DNA from: CAVWGP01 sp963754645
GTDB lineage: Bacteria; Pseudomonadota; Alphaproteobacteria; Bin65
Direction: 5' to 3'
Assembly: GCA_963754645.1 (NCBI GenBank)
Contig: CAVWGP010000001.1
Location: forward strand, 558,001 to 622,000
Length of the DNA: 64,000 nt
Part shown: piece after piece, positions 26,658 through 35,407 of the stretch
Layout: each line of letters begins with the position of its first letter
Numbering within the stretch: the first letter of the stretch is position 1
Program-made: the position numbers and the translations under genes
Notes under the pieces: generated by a model
What the model was told of the DNA's origin: nothing
The model's database searches: none
What the model saw: only the letters and a program-made list of their open reading frames with translations

Positions 26658-27725
26658 ATGCAACCCGATCCCAACATTGCGGCTCTCTTCCGGCCATTCC
26701 GGCTCAATACGTCGCTTCATCTGAAGAACCGCATCGTGCAGGCGCCGTGCACGCGCAGCCGCTGCGACCTGCCCGGTCACGAGCCGACCAAGGGCGCCGT
26801 TTCCTACTATGCCGGGCGCGCCGCCGCCGGCTTGCAGATCACCGAAGCGGTGATGATCAGCCGCGATTGCCAGGGCTATATCAACACGCCGGGCATCTGG
26901 ACCGATGCGCAGGCGGCGCGCTGGCGCGACGTCACCGATGCCGTGCATGCGGCCGGCGGGTTGATTTTCTGCCAGCTTTGGCATACCGGCCGTTTGAGCC
27001 ATTCTTTCTTCACCGGCGCACGGCCCGTCGCGCCCTCGCCCGTGCCGACCTATGGCGAAGTCCGCCAGTCGCGCGGCATCCCCTTGTGCCACGAAACGCC
27101 GCGCGAGTTCACGCTTGACGAGGTCCGCGCCATAGTCGCGCTCTACCGGCACTGCGCCGCCAACGCCAAGGCGGCGGGCTTCGACGGCGTCGAAATTCAC
27201 GGCGCCAACGGTTATCTGCCGGATCAATTCCTGCGCCAATTCACCAATCGGCGTACCGACGACTATGGCGGCAGCCCCGGGAATCGCGCGCGCTTCACGA
27301 TCGAGATCGTCGAGGCCTGCGCCGATGTTTTCGGCCGCGACCGGGTCGGGCTGCGGCTTTCGCCGGCGGCCTATTTCGGCATGATGGAGCATCGCGCGGG
27401 CGACGAAGCGGCCTATGTCCACGTCATCGAGCACGTCAATCGCGCGTCGATCGCTTATCTCCATACCGGAATTGTCGACGACCTGCCCTACGACTATCTC
27501 GGCGGCACCTCTACCGAATTCCTGCGCCGCCACTATCGCGGAACTGTGATCGCCAACGGCGGCTACCCGCCGGCGAAGGCGGCGGCGGCGATCGCGGAAG
27601 GCGCCTTCGATCTCATCGCCTTCGGCAAGCTGTTCATCGCGAACGCCGATCTTGTGGCAAAATTGAAGTCCGGCGCGCCGCTCGTGCCCTACAACCGCGC
27701 CGCGATGCTGCACTTGATGGAGTAG
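26658..27725 (+). CDS. Old-yellow-enzyme family alkene/nitro reductase (NemA-like)
   Basis: 355-residue FMN-dependent TIM-barrel oxidoreductase. Typical sites are the N-terminal LKNRIVQAPCTRSRCD, the FCQLWHTGRLS strand (FMN contact), the active-site pair in VEIHGANGYLPDQFLRQFTN (His-x-x-Asn that binds the substrate carbonyl or nitro group), RTDDYGGSPGNRARF, and the C-terminal phosphate-binding IANGGYPPAKAAAAIAEGA followed by DLIAFGKLFIANADL. The family reduces activated C=C bonds, nitroesters or nitroaromatics with NAD(P)H. Co-location with a peptide-type importer suggests it acts on an imported compound; the substrate is unknown. Confidence 0.92.
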   Translation: MQPDPNIAALFRPFRLNTSLHLKNRIVQAPCTRSRCDLPGHEPTKGAVSYYAGRAAAGLQITEAVMISRDCQGYINTPGIWTDAQAARWRDVTDAVHAAGGLIFCQLWHTGRLSHSFFTGARPVAPSPVPTYGEVRQSRGIPLCHETPREFTLDEVRAIVALYRHCAANAKAAGFDGVEIHGANGYLPDQFLRQFTNRRTDDYGGSPGNRARFTIEIVEACADVFGRDRVGLRLSPAAYFGMMEHRAGDEAAYVHVIEHVNRASIAYLHTGIVDDLPYDYLGGTSTEFLRRHYRGTVIANGGYPPAKAAAAIAEGAFDLIAFGKLFIANADLVAKLKSGAPLVPYNRAAMLHLME

Positions 27726-27728
27726 GCG

Positions 27729-28418
27729 TCAACGCAACCGCGCCGCCGCCTCGCGCACGAGGCGTTCGCGCTCGGTTTGCATCGGCGCCGCTGCGCGGCG
27801 GATGGCCTCGACCAAGGCCGGCGCCGCCGTCCTTGGCGAGCCGGCGGAAAACGGCGGCGCCGGATCGTATTCGATGCCAAGCTGAATCGCCTTTGCGACA
27901 TCGTCGCCGGCAACCTCGGCGGCGACGCGCAAGCCGAAATCGATGCCCGCCGTGACGCCGCCGCCGGTTATGAATTTGCCGTCGACGACGACGCGCTCCG
28001 CCACCGGAATGGCGCCGAATTCCGCGAGCAGCGGCAGCGAATTCCAATGGGTCGTGGCGCGCTTGCCCTTGAGCAAGCCGGCCGCGCCCAGCACGAGCGC
28101 GCCGGTGCAAACCGAGGTGACGTAGCGCGCGGTGTCCGCCGTCGCGCGGAGAAACGCCAGCACGTCTTGATCCGCGAGCAGCGGATTCATGCCGGGGCCG
28201 CCCGGCACGCAGACGAGATCCAGCGCCGGGCACTCGGCCATGCGGGTGTCCGGCACGATCCTGAGCCCGCGCATTGCGATCACCGGATCGAGCGTTTTCC
28301 AGATTAACCGCACGTCGGCGTTGGGCAGCGCGGCCAGCACCTCGTAGGGCCCGGTAAGATCGAGCTGGGTGATGTTGGGAAACAGCAGGAATCCGATGCG
28401 AAACGGATTGGCGTTCAT
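27729..28418 (-). CDS. DJ-1/PfpI family protein, isonitrile hydratase-like
   Basis: 229 residues of class I glutamine-amidotransferase-like fold. The nucleophile elbow is VTSVCTGALVLGAAGLLKGK with the Cys near residue 102. The preceding DLVCVPGGPGMNPLLADQDV and the following RATTHWNSLPLLAEFGA and GKFITGGGVTAGIDFGLRVA match the isonitrile (isocyanide) hydratase branch better than AraC-type or PfpI proteases. The members of that branch add water to isonitriles to give N-formamides. Convergent with the OYE gene; a 13-base gap separates it from the downstream deacetylase on the same strand, so it is likely in that operon. Confidence 0.82.
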   Translation of the reverse strand: MNANPFRIGFLLFPNITQLDLTGPYEVLAALPNADVRLIWKTLDPVIAMRGLRIVPDTRMAECPALDLVCVPGGPGMNPLLADQDVLAFLRATADTARYVTSVCTGALVLGAAGLLKGKRATTHWNSLPLLAEFGAIPVAERVVVDGKFITGGGVTAGIDFGLRVAAEVAGDDVAKAIQLGIEYDPAPPFSAGSPRTAAPALVEAIRRAAAPMQTERERLVREAAARLR

Positions 28419-28431
28419 GCGCGGCGCTCCG

Positions 28432-29355
28432 CTATTGCTGTTGCTTGACGGCGGCGAGGATTTCGCCGCTCGTCGCCGGCCACACGCCTTCGTGGCGCAA
28501 CATCGAGTCGAGCGCCTGTTCGAGCACGCCGATGCGGTGCGGCACGCCGATGAGCCACGGCGTCAGCGACAGCGACACAATACGTCCGCCGTGCTTTTCG
28601 GCTTCGCGATAGAGCAAGCGGAAATGGTCGAGCAATTCCTCGACGACATCCTCGTTGCGGTGCTTGTAGGTGTGAAACAAGCGCGTGTCCGCGATTTCCA
28701 GCGCCTGCGGCATGGCGTGCAGCGTGCCGGTCTTGGTTGCGAGCCGGTAGGGCAGGTCGTCGTTGCCCCAGTCGCACACATAGTCGATGCCGTGCTTGAC
28801 CAGGAGATCGGGCGTATCGAACGACTCGGCCTGAACCGGCGAGAGCCAGCCGGTCACCGCCTGTCCTGTGATCCGCCGCAGCGACGCCAACGATGTCGAA
28901 ATGAGATGCTCTTCCTCGGCGCTCGGCAGGCCATCGTAATGAAGCTTGCCCATGTCGACGCCATGGCCGAGCACTTCCCAAGCGTTGCGCTTGATTTCTC
29001 TCATGATCGCCGGATAGCGCTCGGCGGCGCGCGAATTGACCGCGACCGACGCCTTGAGATTGCGTTCGGCGAGGGCGCGAAAAATGCGGAAAATACCGAT
29101 GCGATTGCCGTAGTCGCGTAGCGTGTAGTTCCAATAGTCGGGCTGCGGCCGTTCCATGCCGCCGATCGGCATAAACGGCTTCGGCGTCATGTTCATCGGA
29201 TAGAATTGCACGGTCGGCACGATCCAGAGCGCCACGCGCGCGCCGCCCGGCCAGGTCAGCGGCTTGCGCGCAAACAGGTTGGAGTAGTCGTAGCGCCCGT
29301 GCTCCATCCCGGCGCGGCGCCGGCCGTAACGCACATAGTCGTCCTGCCAGGTCAT
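28432..29355 (-). CDS. Polysaccharide deacetylase-family protein, PuuE/allantoinase-like (first of two)
   Basis: 307 residues from ATG 29355, which overlaps the stop of the upstream paralogue by 4 bases (ATGA). NodB-fold features are the first strand GGARVALWIVPTVQFYPM, DYWNYTLRDYGNRIGIFRIF, the metal-region helix around WEVLGHGVDMGKLHYDGLP, GWLSPVQAESFDTPDLLVKH, NDDLPYRL and the C-terminal SLSLTPWLIGVPHRIGVLEQ. The usual TFDD metal motif of chitin/peptidoglycan deacetylases is absent and no signal peptide is seen. This fits the cytosolic PuuE (metal-independent allantoinase) branch acting on C-N bonds. Substrate uncertain. Confidence 0.82.
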   Translation of the reverse strand: MTWQDDYVRYGRRRAGMEHGRYDYSNLFARKPLTWPGGARVALWIVPTVQFYPMNMTPKPFMPIGGMERPQPDYWNYTLRDYGNRIGIFRIFRALAERNLKASVAVNSRAAERYPAIMREIKRNAWEVLGHGVDMGKLHYDGLPSAEEEHLISTSLASLRRITGQAVTGWLSPVQAESFDTPDLLVKHGIDYVCDWGNDDLPYRLATKTGTLHAMPQALEIADTRLFHTYKHRNEDVVEELLDHFRLLYREAEKHGGRIVSLSLTPWLIGVPHRIGVLEQALDSMLRHEGVWPATSGEILAAVKQQQ

Positions 29356-30272
29356 TGTGCAACTCCCGCGCGGCTTTTCTGCTCGGCGAGCACGGTGTCG
29401 TAGCAATGGGCGTAGTACCAATCGGCGATCTCGCGCCCGGTCGCGAACCAGACTTTGTCGTGCCCCCTGATATAGTCGAGCGCTTCGGCGAAATGCGCGA
29501 CGCGGTGCGGATAGCCGACCATCCAGGGATGGAGCGGCAGGCACATGACGGTGCCCGAATTCGCGCCTTCCTTATATAGCCGATCGAATTGCGCCTTGAT
29601 CATCGATGTGTAGACCCGCGGCGGCGCCCCGGTGAGGTGCAAACCAGCCCAATCGTTGACCTCAAGCGAATAGGGCACGCTGATGAGGCGGCCGCTCTTG
29701 ACGCGCACCGGCTGCGGCTGATCGTCGTGCATCAGGTCGAGCGTGTATTTGACGCCGGCCTTGGCCAGCAGTTCCATCGTGTTTGGCGTGTTGCTGAGCG
29801 ATGGCGAAAGCCAGCCGGCAAGCTCCTGCTTGCCGTGCCGGCGCACCGCGGCTTTGACATCCTCGATGATACCGGCCTCTTGCTCTTCGCTGAGGCCGTA
29901 GAGATAGCGCGTGTTGTAAACGCCATGGGAAAACAGCTCGTAGCCGCGTTCGACTATCGCCCTGCCGATCTCGGGCAAATGATCGAGCAGCGCCACGTTG
30001 AGCGAAATGCTGGCGCGGATTCCGAAACGATCGAGCACTTCGACCATGCGCCAGAAGCCGCAGCGATTGCCGTAGTCGCGGATCGAGTAATTGGGCAAAT
30101 CGGGCGCCGGGCGCCACCACGGATATTTTGTCGGGTGTTTCGGCGGCTCGAGTTCGTAATATTCGATGTTGGGCGCAACCCAGAACGCGACCCGCGCGCC
30201 GCCGGGCCACTCGATCTTCGGCCGGTCGTTCCAGGGCGAATAGTAATAGAGTTCCGGATCCTCCTGCGTCAT
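29352..30272 (-). CDS. Polysaccharide deacetylase-family protein, PuuE/allantoinase-like (second of two)
   Basis: 306 residues from ATG 30272 (MTQEDPELYYYSPWNDRP); 11 further codons upstream are open but look non-coding. Same fold and order of blocks as its neighbour: GGARVAFWVAPNIEYYEL, PNYSIRDYGNRCGFWRMV, YELFSHGVYNTRYLYGLSEE, LAGWLSPSLSNTPNTMELLA, LMHDDQPQPVRVKSG and CLPLHPWMVGYPHRVAHFAE. The two proteins are clearly related but diverged, so they may form a heteromer or act on successive intermediates. Lacks a signal peptide and the TFDD motif. Confidence 0.82.
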   Translation of the reverse strand: MTQEDPELYYYSPWNDRPKIEWPGGARVAFWVAPNIEYYELEPPKHPTKYPWWRPAPDLPNYSIRDYGNRCGFWRMVEVLDRFGIRASISLNVALLDHLPEIGRAIVERGYELFSHGVYNTRYLYGLSEEQEAGIIEDVKAAVRRHGKQELAGWLSPSLSNTPNTMELLAKAGVKYTLDLMHDDQPQPVRVKSGRLISVPYSLEVNDWAGLHLTGAPPRVYTSMIKAQFDRLYKEGANSGTVMCLPLHPWMVGYPHRVAHFAEALDYIRGHDKVWFATGREIADWYYAHCYDTVLAEQKSRAGVAQ

Positions 30273-30305
30273 GCGGGCTCGTCCCAAGTGTGTTGGCCTT
30301 TGCAA

Positions 30306-30814
30306 ATCACCTTAATCGGCGCCTGAGCCAATTCAAGCCGGAACCGTCGCCGCGCACCTCAATATGGCTTGGACGGAAGCCACGGGCCCAAATCCGGAAG
30401 GGCCGCGCACGGCGGCGGCAAAGTCCAGGGCGGACAGCGGCGTCGAGAGAATGTCGTAGCGGCGCTGGCAATCGCGGCGCCCGCGCAGCTCGACCGTGGC
30501 ATCGACCGGGGTAGCGGGTAGGCCACGCGCCATTCCGCCCGCGCGTCCGTCGCCGCCGAAAATGATTCAACAATCCCGCCAAACGCGGCCGCTCGACCGC
30601 ACCTTCCATGACCGGCTCCTGTCAAATCCGAGCCGCAACAAATCATTTATCGGCCTTACTGGGAATTCCAGCTAACCCGAACTCGTTGCCGTAGGAGCGC
30701 GTCGCGTTTGCTTGACTTGCGTCCGATGGCCTAACTATTCTTCAAACGCTTGTTTTAATTATCCGGCATCGAAGCTGGGCCCGCGCCAAGCGCTGCAAGC
30801 AAAGGGAGAACGCC
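30306..30814. other. 509-bp intergenic stretch without a recognised gene
   Basis: Separates the divergent deacetylase and TRAP operons. Short minus-strand frames exist in all three phases (for example ILSTPLSALDFAAAVRGPSG) but each is broken and none belongs to a family I can name. The first 350 bases are GC-rich and could be a decayed gene. The last 170 bases are AT-richer and contain a candidate promoter for the TRAP genes. Confidence 0.5.
30712..30741 (+). promoter_or_regulatory. Candidate sigma-70-type promoter of the TRAP operon
   Basis: TTGACT at 30712-30717 and TATTCT at 30736-30741 with an 18-base spacer, 74 bases upstream of the dctP start codon (which has AAAGGGAGAA before it). A reasonable housekeeping-type match in an otherwise GC-rich background; not proven. 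Confidence 0.35.
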
Positions 30815-31841
30815 ATGGTTCGCATCCGTTCCACGTTTTTCGCCGCACTCTGCGTCGCGACAGCGCCGCTCGCCGGCGCCGGCGCGCAGGAAACCCAGCT
30901 GCGCTACAATCGGTGGCTTCCGGCCACCCACGACATCGACAACAAGGTCTTCAGGCCCTGGTTCGAGGAAATCGCCAAGGTCACGGGCGGCCGGGTCAAG
31001 ATCGAATTCACGACGTCGTCACTGGCGCCGCTGCCGCGCCAGTACGAGCTCGCCACCTCGGGCGCGGCCGACATTGTTTTCGGCTCCGAATCGCTGACGC
31101 CCGGGCGGTTCCCGCTCGCCGAAATTCTCGAGCTGCCCTTCATCGGCAATAGCGCCGAATCGGTCTCGGTCGCCTATTGGAAGGTCTACAAGGCGCATTT
31201 CGAGAAAACGAAGCCCTATTCCGGCACGCATCTCCTGGCACTGTCCGGCCTCGCACCTTAACTATGTCCACACCGTCAAGCAGCCGGTCGCGAAGATCGA
31301 GGATTTCGCGGGCCTAAAGCTCCGCGCCGCCGGCACGCTGCTCAACGACACGGTGCGGGCGCTCGGCGGTGTCGCGGTGTCGGCATCCGTGACGGAGCTG
31401 CACGATCTCTTCTCGAAAGGAATCGTCGACGGCGGACTGTCCAACGACGACCAAATTCGCAGCTTCAACCTCACCAAGTTCATCGCCGCGCGCACCGTCG
31501 TTCCCGGCGGCATCTCCAACTACAGCACTTTCGTCGCCGTGAATGCCCGCAAATGGGAAGCGATCTCGGCTGCCGACCGTGCCGCGATCGAGCGCATCGC
31601 CGGCGAGGCCGTGGCCAAGTCGCTCGGCCGCATCATCGACGCCAGCGCCAAGCTCGGCGACGAGCAGATGGCTGCCGCCGGCACCAAAACGATCCAGGCC
31701 GACCAGGCCCTCATCGCCGCGCTCAAAGCGAAGCTCGTTTTCCTCGAGGAACGCTGGATCGCGAAAGCGCGGGAAAAGGACGTCGACGGCGCGGCGGCCT
31801 TGAAGATGCTGCGCGACGAAGCCGCGGCGTACAAGCCATGA
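30815..31841 (+). pseudogene. TRAP transporter solute-binding protein (DctP family), one frameshift
   Basis: Periplasmic receptor of a TRAP system, 341 residues after correction. Signal peptide MVRIRSTFFAALCVATAPLA with cleavage after GAGA or AQ. Mature part has LRYNRWLPATHDIDNKVFRP, FEEIAKVTGGRVKIEFTTSS and PLPRQYELATSGAADIVFGS, then IEDFAGLKLRAAGTLLNDTV and the DctP-type Arg-containing GLKLRAAG. The frame breaks at about 31249: one extra C separates LALSG from SHLNYVHTVKQP. All other positions are conserved, so a sequence insertion is likely. Operon with cupin, MetE/UroD-like, DctQ, DctM and TetR genes. Confidence 0.87.
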
Positions 31842-32422
31842 GCGACCGCGCCGGAAGCCAGGCCCCACCCGCGAGCAAGCCCATGCCCACGCCCTGCCGC
31901 CGCGTCGTGACTGGGCACAACGAGAACGGACGCTCGGTGTTCATCAGCGACGGTCCCGCGCCTTGCGTTTTTGTGCCGCCGCGCAATCCCAATGTGAGCC
32001 TGACCGATCTTTGGCTCAGCGAGAGCACGCCCGCCTCGAACGCCGGGAACGCCGACCCCACCGCCAAGCCGCTGCAGCTGCTGCCGCCCAAAAACGGCAC
32101 GGTGATCCGAATCCTCGAGTTGCCGCCCGATCGCGAGCGGGACTACAGCGGAACCAAGGCCTATTTCCAGGGCATGGGCGCGGGCAAGGGCATCCTCGAC
32201 AAGTCGGGCAAACGCCATCCGGGCATGCACAAGACCGACTCGGTCGACTACATCGTGATCCTGTCGGGCGAGATCTGGGCGCTCATGGACGATTCGGAAG
32301 TGCTCCTGAAGGCGGGCGACTGCCTCATCCAGCGCGGCACGAACCACGCTTGGAGCAACCGCAGCGACAAGCCCTGCCGCTTCGTGGCCGTGCTCGTCGA
32401 TGCGGAGCCGACGCGCAAGTAG
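31838..32422 (+). CDS. Cupin-domain protein
   Basis: 194 residues; start fixed by the ATGA overlap with dctP. The C-terminal half is a cupin barrel: GMHKTDSVDYIVILSGEIWA (first cupin motif, with one His and a Glu/Asp-type arrangement) and LLKAGDCLIQRGTNHAWSNR (second motif with the metal His). The N-terminal half (CRRVVTGHNENGRSVFISDG, then PAPCVFVPP) is typical of cupins annotated as catabolic or regulatory in TRAP and MFS operons. It may be a dioxygenase/isomerase on the imported acid or a ligand sensor; the sequence does not decide. Confidence 0.82.
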   Translation: MSDRAGSQAPPASKPMPTPCRRVVTGHNENGRSVFISDGPAPCVFVPPRNPNVSLTDLWLSESTPASNAGNADPTAKPLQLLPPKNGTVIRILELPPDRERDYSGTKAYFQGMGAGKGILDKSGKRHPGMHKTDSVDYIVILSGEIWALMDDSEVLLKAGDCLIQRGTNHAWSNRSDKPCRFVAVLVDAEPTRK

Positions 32423-32518
32423 GGCGCACCCAGACGCGGCGACCGCGAGGGGCTCGCTGCGAAATGTACGCCCGTCCCTGGCCGGCGTCTTCGGTCTCGA
32501 CTTAGAAGGAAGTGTGTC

Positions 32519-33583
32519 GTGGAAGTTTCGACGAAGCGTCCAATGCACTATGTGCAGATGATCGGGACGGTGCCGCTCGCGAACACATCGCAAGTCTTCG
32601 ATGCGTTGACCAGCAAGCTCGGCCCGATGCTGAAGCGGCTGCCCGACGGCGAGACCGGCCAACGCGCCTATTGGATCACGAGCCAGGCCCGGATTCTCGC
32701 CCGCCATCCGCAATTCGAGCCAGCTGGCCACAATTGGGATCCCGACAGCGGCACGGTCCCCGAATCCGGCGCCCCGAAATACCGCCTGAAGCAGGGCGTG
32801 CGCGCGAGCGACGTGGCAATTCCGCCGCTGGGCTATCCCGAAGCGGCGCGCGATTCCTATGCCTTGTTCAAGCGCCTCAAGGCCGCCGGCAAAATCCAGC
32901 CGGAAACGCGCTTCCAGGTTTCGCTGCCGACTCCGATGGCGTTCATCTGCGGCCTGCTCGCGCCGGAAATCCAGTCCGGAATTGCGCCCGCCTTCGAATT
33001 CCGCATCGGCGCGGAGCTGCGTGATATCCTGAGAACGATTCCCAACGAGGATCTCGCGATCCAGTGGGATGTGTGCCTGGAAATCTTTGTCCTCGAAGGC
33101 CTGCGCAAAGCCTGGTTCGACCCGCCGTTCGAAGGCTGCATCGATCGTCTCGTGGAACTGGGCGATGCGGTGCCCGCCGCCGCGGAGCTGGGGTATCATT
33201 TCTGCTATGGCGACTTTCGCCACAAGCACGGCGTCGAGCCCAAGGATATGGGGCTCATGGTCGAGATGACGAACGCCCTGGTCGGGCGCTTGTCGCGGCC
33301 GGCGACGTGGCTCCACTATCCCGTCCCGCGCGACCGTTCCGACGACGCGTATTTTGCGCCCATGGGTCGCCTGTCCGTACCGCCTGAGACGGAGATCTAT
33401 CTCGGCCTCGTTCACTACACCGATGGCGTCGAGGGCTCGGCGCGCCGAATGCGGACCGCGCGCCGTCACTGTGCGCAGTTCGGTATTGCGACGGAATGCG
33501 GCCTCGGCCGCAGGCCGCCGGAAACGATACCGCGCCTGCTGGAAATCCACGCCGAACTCGCCCGCGGCAACTATGAGAGATAG
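32519..33583 (+). CDS. Cobalamin-independent methionine synthase/UroD-fold protein
   Basis: 354 residues, GTG start. The pattern LKRLPDGETGQRAYWI near the N-terminus, an internal GYPEAARDSYALFKRLKAAG, FQVSLPTPMAFICGLL, IQWDVCLEIFVLE and the C-terminal FGIATECGLGRRPPETIPRL place it in the MetE-C/uroporphyrinogen-decarboxylase TIM-barrel superfamily. The final ATECGxGRRP resembles the zinc Cys region of MetE-like methyltransferases. Such proteins in catabolic operons are uncharacterised and may move a methyl group from the imported compound. It overlaps the DctQ start by 11 bases, so it belongs to the TRAP operon. Confidence 0.65.
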   Translation: MEVSTKRPMHYVQMIGTVPLANTSQVFDALTSKLGPMLKRLPDGETGQRAYWITSQARILARHPQFEPAGHNWDPDSGTVPESGAPKYRLKQGVRASDVAIPPLGYPEAARDSYALFKRLKAAGKIQPETRFQVSLPTPMAFICGLLAPEIQSGIAPAFEFRIGAELRDILRTIPNEDLAIQWDVCLEIFVLEGLRKAWFDPPFEGCIDRLVELGDAVPAAAELGYHFCYGDFRHKHGVEPKDMGLMVEMTNALVGRLSRPATWLHYPVPRDRSDDAYFAPMGRLSVPPETEIYLGLVHYTDGVEGSARRMRTARRHCAQFGIATECGLGRRPPETIPRLLEIHAELARGNYER

Positions 33584-34085
33584 CGGCGCCCGGCCCCGGG
33601 CGGGGCTGGTGGCCATGGCCGAGAAGACTCTCGGGCTCGCGGCGGGCGTCGTCCTTTTCCTGATGATGACAGTAACGGTTGTCGACGTTGTCGGACGCTA
33701 TGCGTTCAACGCGCCGCTGCGGGCGGGCTACGAGCTCATCCAATTCGGCATGGCCGCGCTGGTGTTCCTCATATTGCCGGTCGTTACGGCGCGGAGCGAG
33801 AATGTCTGCGTCGATCTCATTCCCGGCAAGTACCGCCCGCGCTTGGATGCGGCGCTCGCCATGTTCAGCGCCTTCCTCAGCGCCGCGGTGCTGGCCGGCT
33901 TCGGCGTGGAACTGTGGATGCGCGCCGAGACATTCCGCGTCAGCACCGAAACCTCCTCGAATCTCCGTCTTCCGTTGGCGCCGTTCGCCTATTTCATGTC
34001 CGTCGTGTGGTTCGTGTGCGCGGCGATCCAGCTGGCGCTCGGCGTCATGCGCCGGCGCGAGCGCCGCACGGACGATCTCGCGTGA
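33573..34085 (+). CDS. TRAP transporter small permease, DctQ family
   Basis: 170 residues with four predicted membrane helices: TLGLAAGVVLFLMMTVTVVD, the GYELIQFGMAALVFLILPVV pair, LAMFSAFLSAAVLAGFGVEL and FAYFMSVVWFVCAAIQLALG. The VVDVVGRYAFNAPLRAGYEL segment is the DctQ signature. An internal ATG at 33615 (MAEKTLG) is a possible alternative start. Its stop overlaps the DctM GTG start (GTGA). It forms the inner-membrane complex with DctM. Confidence 0.9.
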   Translation: MRDSGARPRAGLVAMAEKTLGLAAGVVLFLMMTVTVVDVVGRYAFNAPLRAGYELIQFGMAALVFLILPVVTARSENVCVDLIPGKYRPRLDAALAMFSAFLSAAVLAGFGVELWMRAETFRVSTETSSNLRLPLAPFAYFMSVVWFVCAAIQLALGVMRRRERRTDDLA

Positions 34086-35374
34086 CCGCCGCCGCGCTCG
34101 CTTTTCTGGGAATGCTCGCACTGCTCTTCGTGGGCGTGCCCATCGGCTTGGCGATGGGGTTGGTGGGCTTCCTCGGCTTCGCGATCCTCGTCGGCCTCGA
34201 TCCAGCCCGCTACCTGGTCGGCCAGATCGTATTCGACAATGTCATGAATTACGGATTCTCGGTGCTGCCGCTGTTCATCCTGATGGGAAATTTCGTCGCC
34301 CGCTCGAAGCTCGCCGAGGAGCTGTTCGACGCGGCGCATGCCTTCATCGGCCATCTGCGCGGCGGCCTCGCCATGGCGACGATCATCGCCGCCGGCGCGT
34401 TCAGCGCGGTTTGCGGATCGAGCCTCGCCACCACGGCGACGATGGTGAATGTGGCGCTGCCCGCCATGCGCCGGCGCGGCTACGCCACATCGCTGGCCGC
34501 CGCCTCGGTCGCCGCCGGCGGCACGCTCGGCAATCTCATTCCGCCCGGTACCGTCACGGTCATCTACGGGTTGATGACGGGCACCGACATCGGCAAATTG
34601 TTCGCCGCGGGGATCATTCCCGGCATCATCGCCGTGTTTTGCCTGATGGGCGCCATCGTTTGGAGCACATGGCGCAATCCCACTCTCGGCCCGGCCGGGC
34701 CGCGCACCGGCTGGCGTGGGCGCTTCAAGGCGCTCCAGCATGTCTGGGGCATCGTCGTTCTATTCGTATTCGTGATGGGTGGCATCTATATCGGCGCTTT
34801 CACGGCGATGGAGGCGGCGGGCATGGGGGCGGCCGGCGCCTTCCTCTTCGCGGTCGGCCGCCGGATGCTCTCGCTGTCGCGGCTGCTGGCGATCCTGATC
34901 GAGACCGCGCGCACCACCGCCGCGATGTTCGTCATCCTGTTTGGGGCGCTGTTATTCTCGGCCTTCATCGAGGCGGCCGGTCTGCCGCGCGCCCTTTCGC
35001 AATGGCTTGAGTCGCTCAATGTGGCGCCCATCCTGGTCGTGGCCCTCATCGTTGCGATCTACATCGTTCTCGGCACGGCGCTTGAGGGCGTTTCGATGGT
35101 CCTCCTCACCGTGCCGATCTTCTTTCCCATCGTGAAGGGCCTGGGATACGATCCGGTCTGGTTCGGCATTCTCGTCGTGGTGGTGGCCGAAATAAGCCTG
35201 ATCACGCCACCGGTGGGACTGAACTACTCGATCATCACCACGATGGTACCCGATGTGGCCACGCGCGATGTCGTGCGCGGCCTCTATCCCTTCATAGCCG
35301 CGGAAGTCGTTCTCGTGGCGATCCTGGTGGCCTTTCCCGATGTCGTGCTGGTTCTGCCCTCGTTCATGCGGTGA
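34082..35374 (+). CDS. TRAP transporter large permease, DctM family
   Basis: 430 residues, about 12 hydrophobic segments, the ion-coupled channel subunit. GTG start set by the 4-base overlap with DctQ. DctM landmarks: FVGVPIGLAMGLVGFLGF, FSVLPLFILMGNFVARSKLA, GAFSAVCGSSLATTATMVNV, AAGGTLGNLIPPGTVTVIYG, TMEAAGMGAAGAFLFAVGRR-type loop and EISLITPPVGLNYSIITTMV near the end. Substrate is probably an organic acid, as in most TRAP systems. Confidence 0.93.
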   Translation: MTAAALAFLGMLALLFVGVPIGLAMGLVGFLGFAILVGLDPARYLVGQIVFDNVMNYGFSVLPLFILMGNFVARSKLAEELFDAAHAFIGHLRGGLAMATIIAAGAFSAVCGSSLATTATMVNVALPAMRRRGYATSLAAASVAAGGTLGNLIPPGTVTVIYGLMTGTDIGKLFAAGIIPGIIAVFCLMGAIVWSTWRNPTLGPAGPRTGWRGRFKALQHVWGIVVLFVFVMGGIYIGAFTAMEAAGMGAAGAFLFAVGRRMLSLSRLLAILIETARTTAAMFVILFGALLFSAFIEAAGLPRALSQWLESLNVAPILVVALIVAIYIVLGTALEGVSMVLLTVPIFFPIVKGLGYDPVWFGILVVVVAEISLITPPVGLNYSIITTMVPDVATRDVVRGLYPFIAAEVVLVAILVAFPDVVLVLPSFMR

Positions 35375-35407
35375 TGCGCGCCCGCGCCGCCGGCCGGAGA
35401 TTTCAAG

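Noticed and set aside
31520..33616. 698-codon minus-strand frame
   Set aside because: Antisense of the TRAP receptor, cupin and MetE/UroD-like genes, all of which show family motifs on the + strand.
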